NCBI RefSeq assembly: GCF_000002985.6
Contig: NC_003281.10
Location: forward strand, 5,642,001-5,706,000
DNA: 64,000 bases
From: Caenorhabditis elegans
Lineage: Eukaryota > Nematoda > Chromadorea > Rhabditida > Rhabditidae
Reading direction: 5' to 3'
Positions 46,071-60,053 of the stretch are shown here, one piece after another. The notes beneath the pieces are model-generated. The model had not been told where the DNA came from, did no database searches, and worked only from the letters and a program-made list of their open reading frames with translations. Made by a program: the position numbers and the translations under genes. The number at the start of each line of letters is the position of its first letter. The first letter of the stretch is position 1.

Positions 46071-46717
46071 ATAGATTTTTTAAATGAGCCTTTAAAACTG
46101 ATTTTCGATCACTGAAACAACGAAAACAAAAAGAGTAAAGCAACTTGAAGGTTTTCAAATAAAAATAAGGAAGATGCTTGAACTCTTGTTAAAGAACATT
46201 CCAGATAAATGGATTTTGCAATAAATAAAATAAAATAAAAACAGGTGAGTTCACATAAAGATGTCTATTTATAACTATCAATGATGACTCTGGGGTTTAC
46301 TATTTCCGAGGGTTTTTTGCGAAAGAACGGATCGGTAGCCGCCCCTGTGAAGAGAGAAAAAGATTGACGAAATATGTAAATAGAGAATAGACAAGTTGGT
46401 GAGCTCTTTCTGTTGTGTGTGTGAGAGAGATAGAGAGAGTACAGAGAGTACAGAGATATGGAAAGACGTAAGAAGAGGAGCGTACCGACGTCACGCCCTG
46501 GTAGGGGAGGGGAGAAGGGACACAGGACACTCTGAAAAGATAGAAAATAGAGAAAAAAGAGCCACAAGAACACTGAAATGAAATGTGCTTTGGTTTAAAA
46601 ATAAGGGAACTTTTGAAAATTGAAAATACTGAAATGCGCGTATGGAGCACCAAAATTTCTTTGCAATTCAGATTGCAATTATTACCAAGTTGCAAGAAAA
46701 TACAAAAAAAATAACGG

Positions 46718-46985
46718 TACCCGGTCTCGACGCGACCGAGAGTTTCGCAAAAGAGAGTGCGCCTTTAAAGAGTACTGTAGTTGCGAAATTCTGTTTTACG
46801 CAATTGTGTTCAATTATCATCGATATTTTTTCTTTTCGAAAAATTAGTTTTTCGAAAAACAGCTTTAAAAAGGGGTGGATAAAAATTGCAAAAAAAAACT
46901 GAGAAACTACGGTAATCTTTAAAGGTACACACTCTTCTATGCCTGAAATTTCCGGTCGCGTCGAGACCAGGTTCCGTAGTTTTTC
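46718..46985. repeat. Inverted repeat of the gtctcgacacg family
   Basis: The left arm ggtacccggtctcgacgcga, then gtgcgcctttaaagagtact, then gtagttgcgaaattctg is mirrored by gagaaactacggtaatcttt, aaaggtacacac and ggtcgcgtcgagacc. The centre is AT-rich and about 100 bases. Confidence 0.85.
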
Positions 46986-47369
46986 GTCAGAAATTGTGTT
47001 TAATAGCAACAAGATTAGATTTCATTGTTATACAAGAGTTAAGGTCGGAAAAAAAATGTTTATCAAAAAATAAATATGCCAATTCAAATTTGTCCCATGA
47101 GGTATTTGAACCGATTTAAATATAATTACTGGTACTTTTTGTATTAGATGCTTTTGAATGGAAGATTAACCGCAGTTTAAGAGCACCAACAAAACAACAA
47201 ACCGACTTTTCTTAATTGAGGTCTCGTGTTTTTCGAAAAAAAAAACAATGTTTTGTTTTTCTGACTGAAATGTTTCTCGAATTTTCCAATTAAAGCGAAT
47301 TTTTGTTTCTTTTTATGAGCAGAGTACTCTGCAGAGTTTCATATTTTAAAGTTAAAAGATAAAAAAATA

Positions 47370-47586
47370 CGGTATGCGGTCTCGACACGACACTTTTTTG
47401 CTAAATAAAAAGGGATGTGCGCCTTTAACGAGTACTGTAGTTTCAAACTTCCGTTGCTTTTAAATTTTCATGGAGTTTTCATGCAGCATGCAGCAACAAA
47501 TTTTTGAAAGTACTGAACTCTTTAAAGGTGCACATCCGTTTTTATCCAATAAAAAATTGTCGTGTCGAGACCGAGTACCGTATTTT
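47370..47586. repeat. Second inverted repeat of the gtctcgacacg family
   Basis: tacggtatgcggtctcgaca, then tgtgcgcctttaacgagtac, then tagtttcaaacttccgttg on the left; gaactctttaaaggtgcaca, then tgtcgtgtcgagaccgagta and ccgta on the right. It lies about 380 bases from the previous copy. Confidence 0.85.
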
Positions 47587-48228
47587 GGCGCAAAAATGAC
47601 AAAATTTTGCGTCTGTGCAATAGTTAAGGTCCCACCGCGATCCAAGTCATCTTATTGGAAATCGCGCGGGAATTTCAACTGTTCAAGAATTCTGCTTGTA
47701 TTTTTGACCTTTGTTCCTCCTCTAAGAAAATCTGTGTCCACCGCCCACCAAAAAAGATACAATTCCCACGCCTTGCAAACTCTTTGGCGTCACTATTCGT
47801 CGTGCCGAACATGAATTATTTAAAATTCTAAAATAGAAGAAAAAATAAACTAGAGAGGAGAGGAAAAGAAATAAGAAGGCACAAAAATATAAGAAAATGA
47901 ATGAATGTGTGTGCATGAAGAGAAAATGAGCAATCTCATTAAATAGGCGAGCCCCTAGGAAAACCAAAAGAGAGTAGTACGGGGGCAGTGAGAGAACGAG
48001 CACATGCGTTCAGGAAATGCGTCGAGACTCGAAAATAGCAGTCGTATTGGCTATTTTTAGGCTTCTCACTGCTGCAAACGAGGGGACCACTGCTTCCTTC
48101 ATGATTACATATCCATCGTTTATTTTTGGCTTTTCACATACAAGTACTCGAGGCAAAAGGCAATATATGAATATGAATAAAAGTGAGATTAAAAGCAATT
48201 GATTTAGCAGGGTTAGCATTTCTTGTTA

Positions 48229-50730
<2,502 letters not shown>

Positions 50731-51013
50731 CTGTAACAAACTAAAAGTTAACTAACGTTTAGAAAAATATTTTAAAAATAATAAATTGACAGCAGAAATT
50801 TCATGAAAAACACTCAAAGGAACTGAATGAATAAGAAATTAATGAGGGCGTGGTCACAGAATGCAACGCGCGGCGCGCTTTTTCGCAAGTGGTACGCACA
50901 TGTTATTTCCCGCGAGGAGAGCATATCGAATAATAGAATTTCCTCGGATATATTCAAATTAAATCGATATAAATCATATTTCCTACTAAATTTCTGAACC
51001 AATAATTCTAAAA
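50731..51013. promoter_or_regulatory. Divergent promoter between abi-1 and the ARL14EP-like gene
   Basis: Only 283 bp separate the two divergent start codons. The centre (about 50845-50925) is GC-richer, including aacgcgcggcgcgcttt and cccgcgagga, which stands out against the AT-rich flanks and could bind CG-preferring factors. Confidence 0.55.
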
Positions 51014-51790
51014 ATGAGCTCCAATGACGTTCTCGCACAAATTGCCGGTCTGGCGAAAGCTGCAGCAGAGGTTTGAAATTTGAAATTTTAATGTATTTAA
51101 TTTTTGTATTTTTTTCAGCTTGAAAATGATTTCTCGACGGATAGTGAAATGCAACAAGATTCCGAGATTTGCGATGAAGTCGATGCGGAGCTTTTTGACG
51201 ATTTCGAAACAAAGGTACGCTTTTGAATAAAGAAAATTTTAACAAAGTTCCCAGAAGTTGCAGCCATCATCTCGAAAGGAAAGTTCAGGAACGAGCCGTC
51301 GAACGAGAATGGCACACCGAGAGCTTCAAGGCCTCCAGTTCGCGAATCCAGGAGATGAAATGTCTCGATTTTTGCCCGACTCTGTGGATATTATTAGCAC
51401 CAACCGCTCGAAACGTGTAGCCGCGGAGAAGCAGGCGGATCTGAGAGACGAACCTTTGCATCATGACAAAACAGGAAAACTTTCGGTTACCGCAAAAGGA
51501 CAGACTTTGTTTTTCGATCTTTGTGATTGTCTCGTGGTGGAGTGTGATGGGTGCCATTGGCCATGTAAGCAGTGCAAATGTAAGAGATGATATTCATTAA
51601 CTAAAAATATTTGTTCTAAAAATTCTTTAAACAAAGAAAAATGCATTTTTCAGCTCGCAAATGTCTCATCGGATGTCGTCAAAATCGAAAAGAAATGGTG
51701 ATACGCGTCGAGGAGATGTACACAGTGACGGAAGCCCCGGGCCCTGTTGTCAATATTAATCCTTATTTTCCGGGCCAAATCAAGGATTAA
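51014..51790 (+). CDS. ARL14EP-like protein (ARF7EP C-terminal domain)
   Basis: Four exons join: 51014-51070, 51119-51214, 51255-51579 and 51654-51790, giving 204 residues. The N-terminus is acidic (DSEICDEVDAELFDDFE). The C-terminus carries a cysteine-rich domain: FDLCDCLVVECDGCHWPC, then KQCKSRKCLIGCRQNRK, then EEMYTVTEAPGPVVNINPYF. This spacing matches the ARL14-effector-protein C-terminal family, whose mammalian relatives include partners of SETDB1-type chromatin complexes and of ARF-like GTPases. I do not know which role applies in worms. Introns 1-3 are 40-74 nt. The TFIIA gene starts 258 bp downstream on the same strand, so the two could be an operon. Confidence 0.88.
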
Positions 51791-52047
51791 ATGCCTTATC
51801 GTTTTATCAATTTTAACCTCTTATGTATGTTCCCCTTTTTCTTGTACTGGTATTATCTATTTTGAACTGTTTTATACATGTCTTTGTGAAAAATTCAATC
51901 TCGATGTTCATTAAAAACTAAAGATATTGTTTGTTTTTGTTCTTTTTTGTCATACTAATCCATAGTTTCTCGGTTGATAATCTGAAAATATATCTGGCAT
52001 CTTCTCGAGAAAAATTTAATCCAACGATATTTCAGAATCTTCCAGAA

Positions 52048-52581
52048 ATGTCGTCATACGCTCTTTACCGAGGGACCACACTGGGTCAGGCACTCGATAA
52101 AACTCTTGAGGACATGGAATCCGAAGGACTTCTCACGAAATCTCTTGCTTCGAAAGTTCTGCAACAATTTGATAAAAGCATGAACAAGCAAATCTCGCGG
52201 CTTCCAAAAGAGAAAATGAATTTTTGTGCGACACAACTGCTCACTTATCGATATTGTGATAACGTTTGGACGTTTATTCTCAATAATGTCACGTTGAAAG
52301 ATCCCCAGCGATCGTTTGATGAGCCTATTGATAAGTGAGTGTTTCTTTTATTTGTATTAAAAATAAAAAATCTAGAAAAAAGCAATTGTTTATTAATTTT
52401 CTATAAAAATTTTTGTTTCTCGATGATCTATAATTATTAATATTTCAGACTGAAAGTGGTCGCCTGTGATGGTCGTCAAACAAGCCTTCTGCAGACATTG
52501 AGCGCCCAGGGACCATCCAAGAGAGTCAATCGAGCTCACGCGGCCGCTGCAGGCGACGATGAAGATGATGACAGTGATTAG
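52048..52581 (+). CDS. TFIIA small (gamma) subunit
   Basis: TFIIA stabilises TBP on the TATA region during RNA polymerase II initiation. Two exons (52048-52334 and 52449-52581) give 139 residues, close to the usual size of roughly 110-120 plus an acidic tail. Family marks are YRGTTLGQALDKTLEDM at the N-terminus, the four-helix part with QISRLPKEKMNFCATQLLTYRYCDNVWTF, and the beta-barrel part LKVVACDGRQTSLLQT. The tail is Asp/Glu-rich (GDDEDDDSD), an extension absent in the shortest homologues. A 3' splice site (atatttcag) lies 12 bases before the ATG and the upstream same-strand gene ends 258 bp away, which fits a downstream operon gene. The 3' end is convergent with the THAP gene. Confidence 0.95.
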
Positions 52582-52782
52582 ATGAACTTTCCAAATCATT
52601 GTTTCATTTTCTAATCCAATTTCTTCTCTTACACAAGCTTTCTATTGTATGGGCCCAGCTCATTTCTTTTCTAGATCTCTCACGCTGTCACAGCAAGACC
52701 TCCTCTATCTCTCTCAATCCTATAATATATTTTTCGAACGAACAACAATTTATTGATTTGAAAAAATGCAAACAAGGAAAAT

Positions 52783-55348
52783 CTAAACAACAAAACAACT
52801 CCCGCAAACACCTCTCCGAATGCATATTGCTCTTGAATCACACGAGATCCGCTTCTGGCAACGCTTGCATTCTTTCTCATCGAGAATGTGCTTTTGAAGA
52901 TGATCAACCAGACTTTGTGTTGACGAAAAGCTGGTCTTCAAGCATAGATGGCACTTTATTCTGGACTTTTTCGATGGCTTAGGCTTGCGATCCGGATCTT
53001 GGGAATATAGTACAGGTGGTTCATCCAAGACATAATTCGTTTCGATCACTTCCTCGGTGATGGGATCTTCGAAATTACCATCATACATCATAATCGGCGG
53101 ATCCTCTTTCTCATGCACCGCTTCAACTTCTCGATTGTCTCCGGGACGGGTCACGGCATGCCATTCCAGGGAATTTCCACCCTCATCAACGTAGACAACC
53201 TCATCGAGAAAATTGGCTTCTCCATTTTGACCGGGAACTGGACGCCAAGATGATCTGAAAAGAAGTGATTAGGAAATCAGAAAAAAATCAAATGCTTAAA
53301 GTATATTGTCATTTTTGAAACGATTTGAAAGCCTATTTTAAAAACGCAAACATGTTTCCTCGGCGTGTCTCGCCACGATTTTTGTACTCAAATCTGAATT
53401 CAGGTCTTGCCCCGACTGAAACTTTATGGCAACCGTACCCTCCGGTTACGGTAGATTTTCTTTTCTCTTGACAATCGGAGGTTTAAAAAATAAAAATTAA
53501 AATTGTGGAAGTGTTTCCCTGTATTACATAGAAAAAATGAATAAAATAATTTTCTCCAACATTATCACTGAAAAACGTTTTAAGAAAAAGTATTGCAAAT
53601 CTACCGTTGTCATGGGTACGGTAGCTGAAAAATGTTTTGCCAAGACCCATTGATCGAATTTTATCCTGTGAATTCATATTTTTAAAAGAAAAAACATACT
53701 TGTAATCGTAGACATTATGAGGTCTACATGCAAAATGATGTCCATTAAATGGATCTCCATTGCTCAAAAATTTATATCCATCGAGATGAATTGTCCGAAT
53801 GACGTCACGAATTCCACTTTCAGTTTTTGCTTTTCGACAACTCAAACACGCGTAGAATTTCGTATTATTCAAACCATATCGATTAAAATGAAATTCATAA
53901 TATAAATGTGGTTGAGCAACTGGAGTCATTACTGCAACTTGATGAACATTTCGTGTTTTATGCTTATTAAAAGGCATTCGATAGCGAATTTTGTACTCGA
54001 CGACTGAAGAATTGTTGGTTGTATCGGTTGATTGCATCATTTCCATTTTATGCTTTACAGCGGGCTCCCATGGAAATGGCTCGGCGAGCCCCGGACGACG
54101 TTGTCGATATTTTGGAAGTGCGGTCATTTTCCAGAAGATTCGATCATCGATCTGAAAAGAAATATTAATTCTAAAGAAAAATTCAAAATTCAAAAAACTC
54201 GCTTGAAAAATAAAAAATTTCCTGCTATAAACTTTTTTTGTAATATTCAAACTTTTTCACAAATTCAAATTTTCCCAATATCGTTGGACTTGCCTTTTTT
54301 GGTTTTTTTTTGTGTTTTTGGCGAAAATGGGTCTTTTGATGTTTTTTTTTGGAGAAACTTTCTTTTTTTTAATTCCGTGCTTTGAGATAATTTTTTTCAT
54401 GAAATTCGTAGAATTCCAACTAACCATGACAAAAGTGTCGGCTGAGAAGTGATAACAACAGATATATGGTTCTTGTGTTGCACTCTGAAGTACTGTAGCT
54501 GGAAGCCGAAAGAAATGTAACCATTGCTCTTTGAGTTCTTCTGATTTTGGCCACTTGAAAAGACGGATTTTTTCGGATTCGGAACGTTGGCAGACGAGAC
54601 AGGAGGCGCTTGATCCAACTATATTTCGGATTCCTGAAAATTTCAAGGTCATGTTATTTTTTTTTCTGGATTTCCTTTCGCAAAGATTTGAATTTTGTTT
54701 CGTTTTTTAGCAATTTTAACCGGATTTTTTAAATAATCAAAATTCCAGTTTTAAATGCACATACTCTTATAATTTTCCTGTTTCTGATTGCCTTCAATTC
54801 TGTAAATCTCATGATAAACGAGATCTTCCATTTCATTCTCGTAATAAACTTTTTCAGCTTCAACCATTTCGTGAGCATTGTCTACTTGAACGGCGTTGTG
54901 TGGATAGACTTCTGTAAAAATTAATGTTTAATTTGATTTTTCTCAAATTTTAAAAGTTTTTCAAAAGATAAATTGGACCTGGAAGATCAAATTTTCAATT
55001 TCCCAAAAAAATGTTTGGAAACTTCAAAACTTGATTTTTTTCAATTTTTCCAGTAGTTCTATAAATAATGAACCTTCGTAGTCAATTTTCATGCTAACAG
55101 GAATTTCTTCATGATTGCTCGAAGTTGGCTCCTGATCACTAATATATTCCTGCTGAAACTGCTCGACCGGCTCAATATCCTTTTCATAAATCATCTCGTG
55201 TTGCTCCATATCAATCTCAGCTTCTTCCCCATCATCATCCATTTCCTCGTATTCCGACGAATCTCGATCATCCTCATCGTGATCGATTTTCTTAAATTTG
55301 AGATTCAATTTTTCAGTTTAAAAAAGTTCTAAGACTTACCTTGCTCAT
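52783..55348 (-). CDS. THAP-domain and C2H2 zinc-finger protein
   Basis: Six exons join: 55348-55340 (MSK only), 55290-55074, 54911-54765, 54633-54425, 54151-53700 and 53254-52783, giving about 501 residues. The N-terminus is very acidic (EEMDDDGEEAEIDMEQ). A THAP-like zinc module follows: CLVCQRSES, then LKEQWLHFFRLP, then ICCYHFSADTF (C-x2-C ... W ... C-x2-H). The next region has a second Cys/His cluster, FYACLSCRKAK with HHFACRPH about 40 residues later. The C-terminus has a C2H2 finger, CHLCLKTSFSSTQSLVDHLQ, and CKRCQKRISCDSRAIC. It is likely a nuclear DNA-binding protein. The start is 201 bp after the lgg-3 stop, with an acceptor (tttcag, 55371-55376 complement) between, so lgg-3 and this gene look like an SL2 operon. 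The acceptor of exon 2 (tttaag) is weak. Confidence 0.85.
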
Positions 55349-55549
55349 TATCTTTTATCTAGAGATCTGAAATATTTTAAAATTTATTTCCTGTTACTTT
55401 CTTTGAGAAGTGGAGATAGCAAGTAGATAAAGACTTGAAAAAACATATTATATTTTTTTGAAAAGTAAAAATGAAATTGTGGTATAAGTGAATTTATTGT
55501 GACATCAAGTACATATAATACATTTAAAAAATCCCGCTTCGCATGTTTT

Positions 55550-56010
55550 TCATCCGTAGGCCGGTGTAATGCTGTACTGAAGCTCCAGAATCTCCTTATC
55601 GGTGATTTTCACAGAATAACATCGGGATAGCGTCTGAAAATTTGATTTTTATAAAATTATATCGAGTTTTTCAAATTAAAACTAACCTCAAACGTGGTGT
55701 CAGGAGATGGGGCAAATGTGTTATCAATGTACAAGAAGAGTGAGTTGTTGGCTTGAATATTCAGCAGTTTTCGCAATTTCTGGAAGAAAATAATATTATT
55801 TTCACATTTTTTAAGAATTTCAATTCTTACCAAGATGAAGGAAGCAACAGTGTCCGTTGGATTCACCACCATTTTCTTATTTTTAAGAACTGGCGCATCT
55901 GCGATATTCCTCAGCCTTACGGTCACCTTATCTGACTTTGGTGGTTCGGCGGAAGCTGCAGCGGTGGGTTCCGTATTTCCTGTTGGAGTTGTGGCGGTTT
56001 CTGTTTCCAT
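55550..56010 (-). CDS. lgg-3: Ubiquitin-like autophagy protein ATG12
   Basis: ATG12 is conjugated through its C-terminal glycine to ATG5, and the conjugate promotes LGG/ATG8 lipidation on autophagosome membranes. Three exons (56010-55831, 55779-55687 and 55633-55550) give 118 residues. The N-terminal 30 residues are Thr/Ala/Glu-rich and disordered. The ubiquitin-like fold follows: [19 protein letters not shown], then [20 protein letters not shown], then [14 protein letters not shown]. The chain ends exactly PAYG, with the required terminal glycine and no extension. It is the probable first gene of an operon with the THAP gene. Confidence 0.95.
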
Positions 56011-56690
56011 TTTCTGCAAAAAACCCCACTTAAAAAGAAAAAACAAATGGGAATAAAGTATTAGAGCCGAAAAAATTCGAAAAAAAATTTGAATGATAAC
56101 TACGGTTGCTTTGAAGGAACATACTTAACATTTTGACCTTGGTCTCGCCTGGAATATTGCTATTTTATGGAAAGAACTGGATTTAAGATGTGTTTTTTTA
56201 AAAAACAGGGTTTTTAAAATCTAAAAAACTAATTAGCTCGTAAAATTTTAAAAATTCAATAATATTTTACAAAAAAATCTGACACACAAGCATTTATACT
56301 TGCTATAGTTTGAAAACTTCAAACGTGAAAAACGCTAGAATGTAAAGGAACACAATCAACTCTGGGAACTTGCGTCTCGACTGGAATTTAAAAAAACCAA
56401 TTACTATTGTAGTAAAATGGCGGAAGTTTGAATTTCTCTCAGAATATTGAAGAAAATATTTCTTAAACGCTAAAAAAAGGTCGCAGCTGACATATATTTT
56501 CTTGCCTCGTTTCTTCGAGTGGTCGTTGACGCGTTTGTCGTGTGCTTTAGAGAAAAGAGACGGAGACGTGCAGACAGGGGGTGCGCAGAAGTTGATAACC
56601 CTCTTGTGGACAAAAATAAATCCCTTCTATTTATTTCATAAAGCTCGATTTTCTAAATTTTACTCAGAAAATGTCATAAAATATTGAAAA
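56011..56690. promoter_or_regulatory. Divergent region between lgg-3 and the AKAP/RGS gene
   Basis: 680 bp between divergent starts. It contains degenerate pieces of the dispersed repeat (ttggtctcgcctgg at about 56140, and its inverse around 56370). A GC-richer patch (about 56510-56590, gagacggagacgtgcagaca) is nearest the plus-strand gene. It must contain the promoters of both genes. Confidence 0.5.
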
Positions 56691-59600
56691 ATGAGCAGTT
56701 TTCTCGGGCGACTTCGCCGCAAAAAAGACAAAGAACAAAATGGCAAGTTTCTAAGAAAACCACGTAAGGAATCGATAATCTAATTGAAAAAATTTAGGTC
56801 ATACTGCCACGTCATCTGACGGAGCTTATCAAAATGGGAATGCTCATAGAGATTCACTTGTAAATGATCATATTTGTATTCCAGCACAGAGAAATTCATT
56901 AACAGTTGCTCAACAATCAGCGGATATCGGTGAGTTGATTGTAACTTCTGAGAACACATTTTAAAAATTCTGAAAAACTCGAAAAAATATGAAGTAACCC
57001 AATACTAGTTGATAAGTAGGAAAACATTTATAACAGGGCGAAATTGATCAAGAGTCTCGCGTCGTACCCCCGCCCACAAAAGAGGCGTGGCCCAGAGTCA
57101 GAGAAAATTGGCAAATTTTTTGATGAAAAAACATATTTTATGTTCACATTATAGAACCCAGATTTCACATGGTCTATAATTCTTATAAATTTTATTGAAA
57201 ATTTTCCAGGTTCCGGGTCAGATCACGAGGGAATAATAGTGAAGCAAAAGCCTCAATTGGCATTTTCCCTGGATCGACTTCTCATAGATTCGTCAGCTTT
57301 GTCATATTTTATCCAATACCTTGACTCAACTGATAAACTCAATTTAATCAAATTTTGGATGCACGTTGAAGGATTCAAATCAAGTTTTTCAGAACAAATT
57401 CAGGCTGCACAAGAGTGTGAGTTGGATTTTAATATATTTTCATATCTAAAAAATGTCAATTTGATTGGTACGATCCACTTGTGCCCCCAATTTTTAAGCA
57501 ATGACCTGAAAAAATGATGACTTTTCAACTTTACAGTATCCCTTCGAGATGCCAAAAGTATTTATGACAAATATATTGATGACGGTTCAACAAGTTCACT
57601 AGCCTTGCCACGGAAAATAAAACAAATTGTAGATGGTAGGCCATTCACAAAATTTAAAAATTAAAAATAAAGTGGAATAAAGGGGGTTATTTTTCTCTAG
57701 CACTTCTGAATCTTTATCAATTTTGGAAACTTTAAAAAACAGATTATGCAACAATTTTATTGAAGATAAACTTTCTTTATTTTCAGACAAATTATCTGCG
57801 TCTCCACTACAAAAGTCTTGTTTTGATGAAGCTCAGGATTTTGTGAAATCTCTATTCGAATATCGATATTTTGATGAATTTCAGAATAGTGTTTATTATA
57901 AGAAACACGAGTTGGAAGTACTTTCTGATGGTTGTAGTCTGGCAGATATTCTGAAAGTTCAACCATTGCTTCTATCATTTTTGGAATTTATAAAAGAGAA
58001 AGAAGATCATGATACTATTCAATTTCTATTAGGATGTGATAGTTTTGAGGCAAATTTGGATTTAATGGAAGATTCTGAAGCACTTGGAGATGCAATGGCA
58101 CTTTATGAAAAATATTTTTCAATGCAAGCAACAAATATGATTGATTTGGGATCAGCAATTCGTGCAGAAATGGAATCTTTGATTTGTGAAGAATCTGGAA
58201 GACCGAATCGAAAAGCTTTTCGAACTGCAAAGACTGCATGCTTTTTTAGGCTTCATGATGTAAGTTACACCTAAAATTGAATGTGTACATTCTCTCTTCT
58301 CATTTTAGTTGATTTTTTTTTTCAAAAAAAGCTGAAATAACTAGGCGGCCACTGTGGTTTGTGAACCAATAGCATCACTTAAAAACAAACCTGGCAGATT
58401 TCCAAACAGAGTGAAAAAATGTGAATCATTCTTTTAGAAATAATAAAATTGATTTTTTTTGAAAGTTTTTATAGCCAAAAATACGAAAAGCGTATCAAGT
58501 TCCACATTGTGAGAGCAAAAGCCTTTAGTTTGCTTACACATATTTTTGAAACTCGGAAAATGAGATCCCTCCATATTCTGGACTATTCTTTTTGAAGATT
58601 AAACTATATTAAAAATTATATCAATCGTGTCGAGACCTAAAAGACTAATCGTTGTTCTTTCATAAATTTTAGACTACGAAACCAGAAAAAAATATTCATG
58701 AAACCAATTTTTCAAAAACCGATTTCTCTACTTTTCTATTCCGCTACTCTATGTTTTCCCTCACAAAGGAATACAAATTTCTAGAAAACTCTCTCTTCTA
58801 TAAATTTGGAATTTTTCATGATATTCATTTTTAGGTTAGAATACATAAGTGATTTGGAACTCTCCACCTTTCAAAACTTTTTTATTTTTATTTTCTCCCC
58901 TCTTCTTCCAAAATTCTCACTCAACCGCCCGTTTTCACAAGTCACGTTATTGTTCGCGTACAGAACAGCCCCTCGTTAAAAGTGTCCTGAAGCTCTCGGC
59001 TGTAAACATGGCCATTCGTATTGACTTTCTCCGTGTCTAGTGACCAAACCCCTCTTTTTTGCAGAAGTACTTGTCGGATTTCCTGAAAACTTCGTACTAT
59101 CACAACTATCTTGGAGAGCTTCAATCATTCATCGACTTCACAGTGGAGTTGCCAAGGAAAGTTAGAAATCGGGCGGCAAGCTCATCTGATGTGGCATCGT
59201 CCACAGACTCCCTGACACACGCTTTCAGTCGACATTTGGAAGTTCTTGAGAAAAAAATGAATGACAAGGACGAGTCCACTCAAACACCGACGGGATCGCC
59301 GAGCTCATCAAAACGGAGCACACCGAGGACACCAAGAAGTAGTAGATTGGCGGAGGTGGATGAAATGGGAAGATATCATGCATTATATGATGATTCACAT
59401 TCACAGACACCCCAAAAGCCAATGAGGTGGGTAATAGTTTGAAGATTTGCGATAAAAGAAAGTTTATTGGGATCTGTAGTTGCTACAGCAAATTGATCAA
59501 AGACTGACATATTGGATTAGCGGTTTTTTTGTTCTTTTCTCTCACTTTTTTCCGGAAAGATGAAAAAAAATTTCCTCCAAAAAACACGAAAACAAATCGA

Positions 59601-60053
59601 AAACGAGTTAAAGGCGCTGCCAAGTTGATGGGGAGTTGGGTCTCGGCGGGAGAACTTAATTGTTGAAAACATTTAATGCATGCACCTTTAAGTTTGTACA
59701 GTACACAACGCCGCCAAAGTTTTATTTTTCAAGTTTTCCTGTAATAATTTTGACGAAAGTTACTTGAACAAATATTTAAAACATTAAAACTCAGTGGGAA
59801 CAGGTTATTATTAACGAAACTAAATTAAATTGTTCCTTATTGGTACGAAATCCTTGAAGAATGAGCGTAATTTTAGAAATTCAGAGAAAACAATTTCAGA
59901 ATAAAATCCACCTTACGAAAGTACCTGGATAAGAATACACTCCGTGAGGAAGAGATTGCCGAAGAAGTTGCTCGGACAATTATTCGAGATATGCAAGAAA
60001 TGGTTGCCTCTTCTGCAGAATCTCCAACTTCACCCACTTTTCGATACGGCTAA
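56691..60053 (+). CDS. rgs-5: D-AKAP2-like RGS protein (PKA anchor)
   Basis: Orthologue of mammalian AKAP10: two RGS domains plus a C-terminal PKA-tethering helix. Exons: 56691-56742 (or to 56763), 56798-56929, 57210-57416, 57537-57635, 57787-58259, 59065-59426 and 59900-60053. They give about 492 residues with the GC donor at 56743, or 499 with the GT donor at 56764. The first RGS is split by a shorter linker than in mammals ([34 protein letters not shown], then [14 protein letters not shown]). The second RGS shows [19 protein letters not shown] and [18 protein letters not shown]. The anchoring amphipathic helix [20 protein letters not shown] lies near the C-terminus, in the place of the mammalian helix. 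The protein should hold PKA regulatory subunits at membranes. The symbol is from memory. Intron 5 (805 bp) holds nothing I recognise. Confidence 0.88.
58260..59064 (+). other. Intron 5 of the AKAP/RGS gene
   Basis: AT-rich 805-bp intron. A short remnant of the dispersed repeat (gtgtcgagacctaa, about 58627-58640) is present, and a GC-rich piece (ggcggccactgtgg) lies at about 58345. I see no exon in it. Confidence 0.5.

Larger units (their letters stand above)
42030..48228. other. 6.2-kb gene-free region between rcan-1 and abi-1
   Basis: No open frame here shows exon-like composition or splice structure that I would defend. Features are a divergent-type flank at the rcan-1 start, a 12-G run (44551-44562), repeated 'acgtggcctagaaa ... 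cggccacc' copies (45835-46070), a purine-rich tract with GA repeats (about 46420-46460), and two full inverted repeats of the gtctcgacacg family (46718-46985 and 47370-47586). It probably carries rcan-1 regulatory DNA. A non-coding RNA cannot be excluded. Confidence 0.5.
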
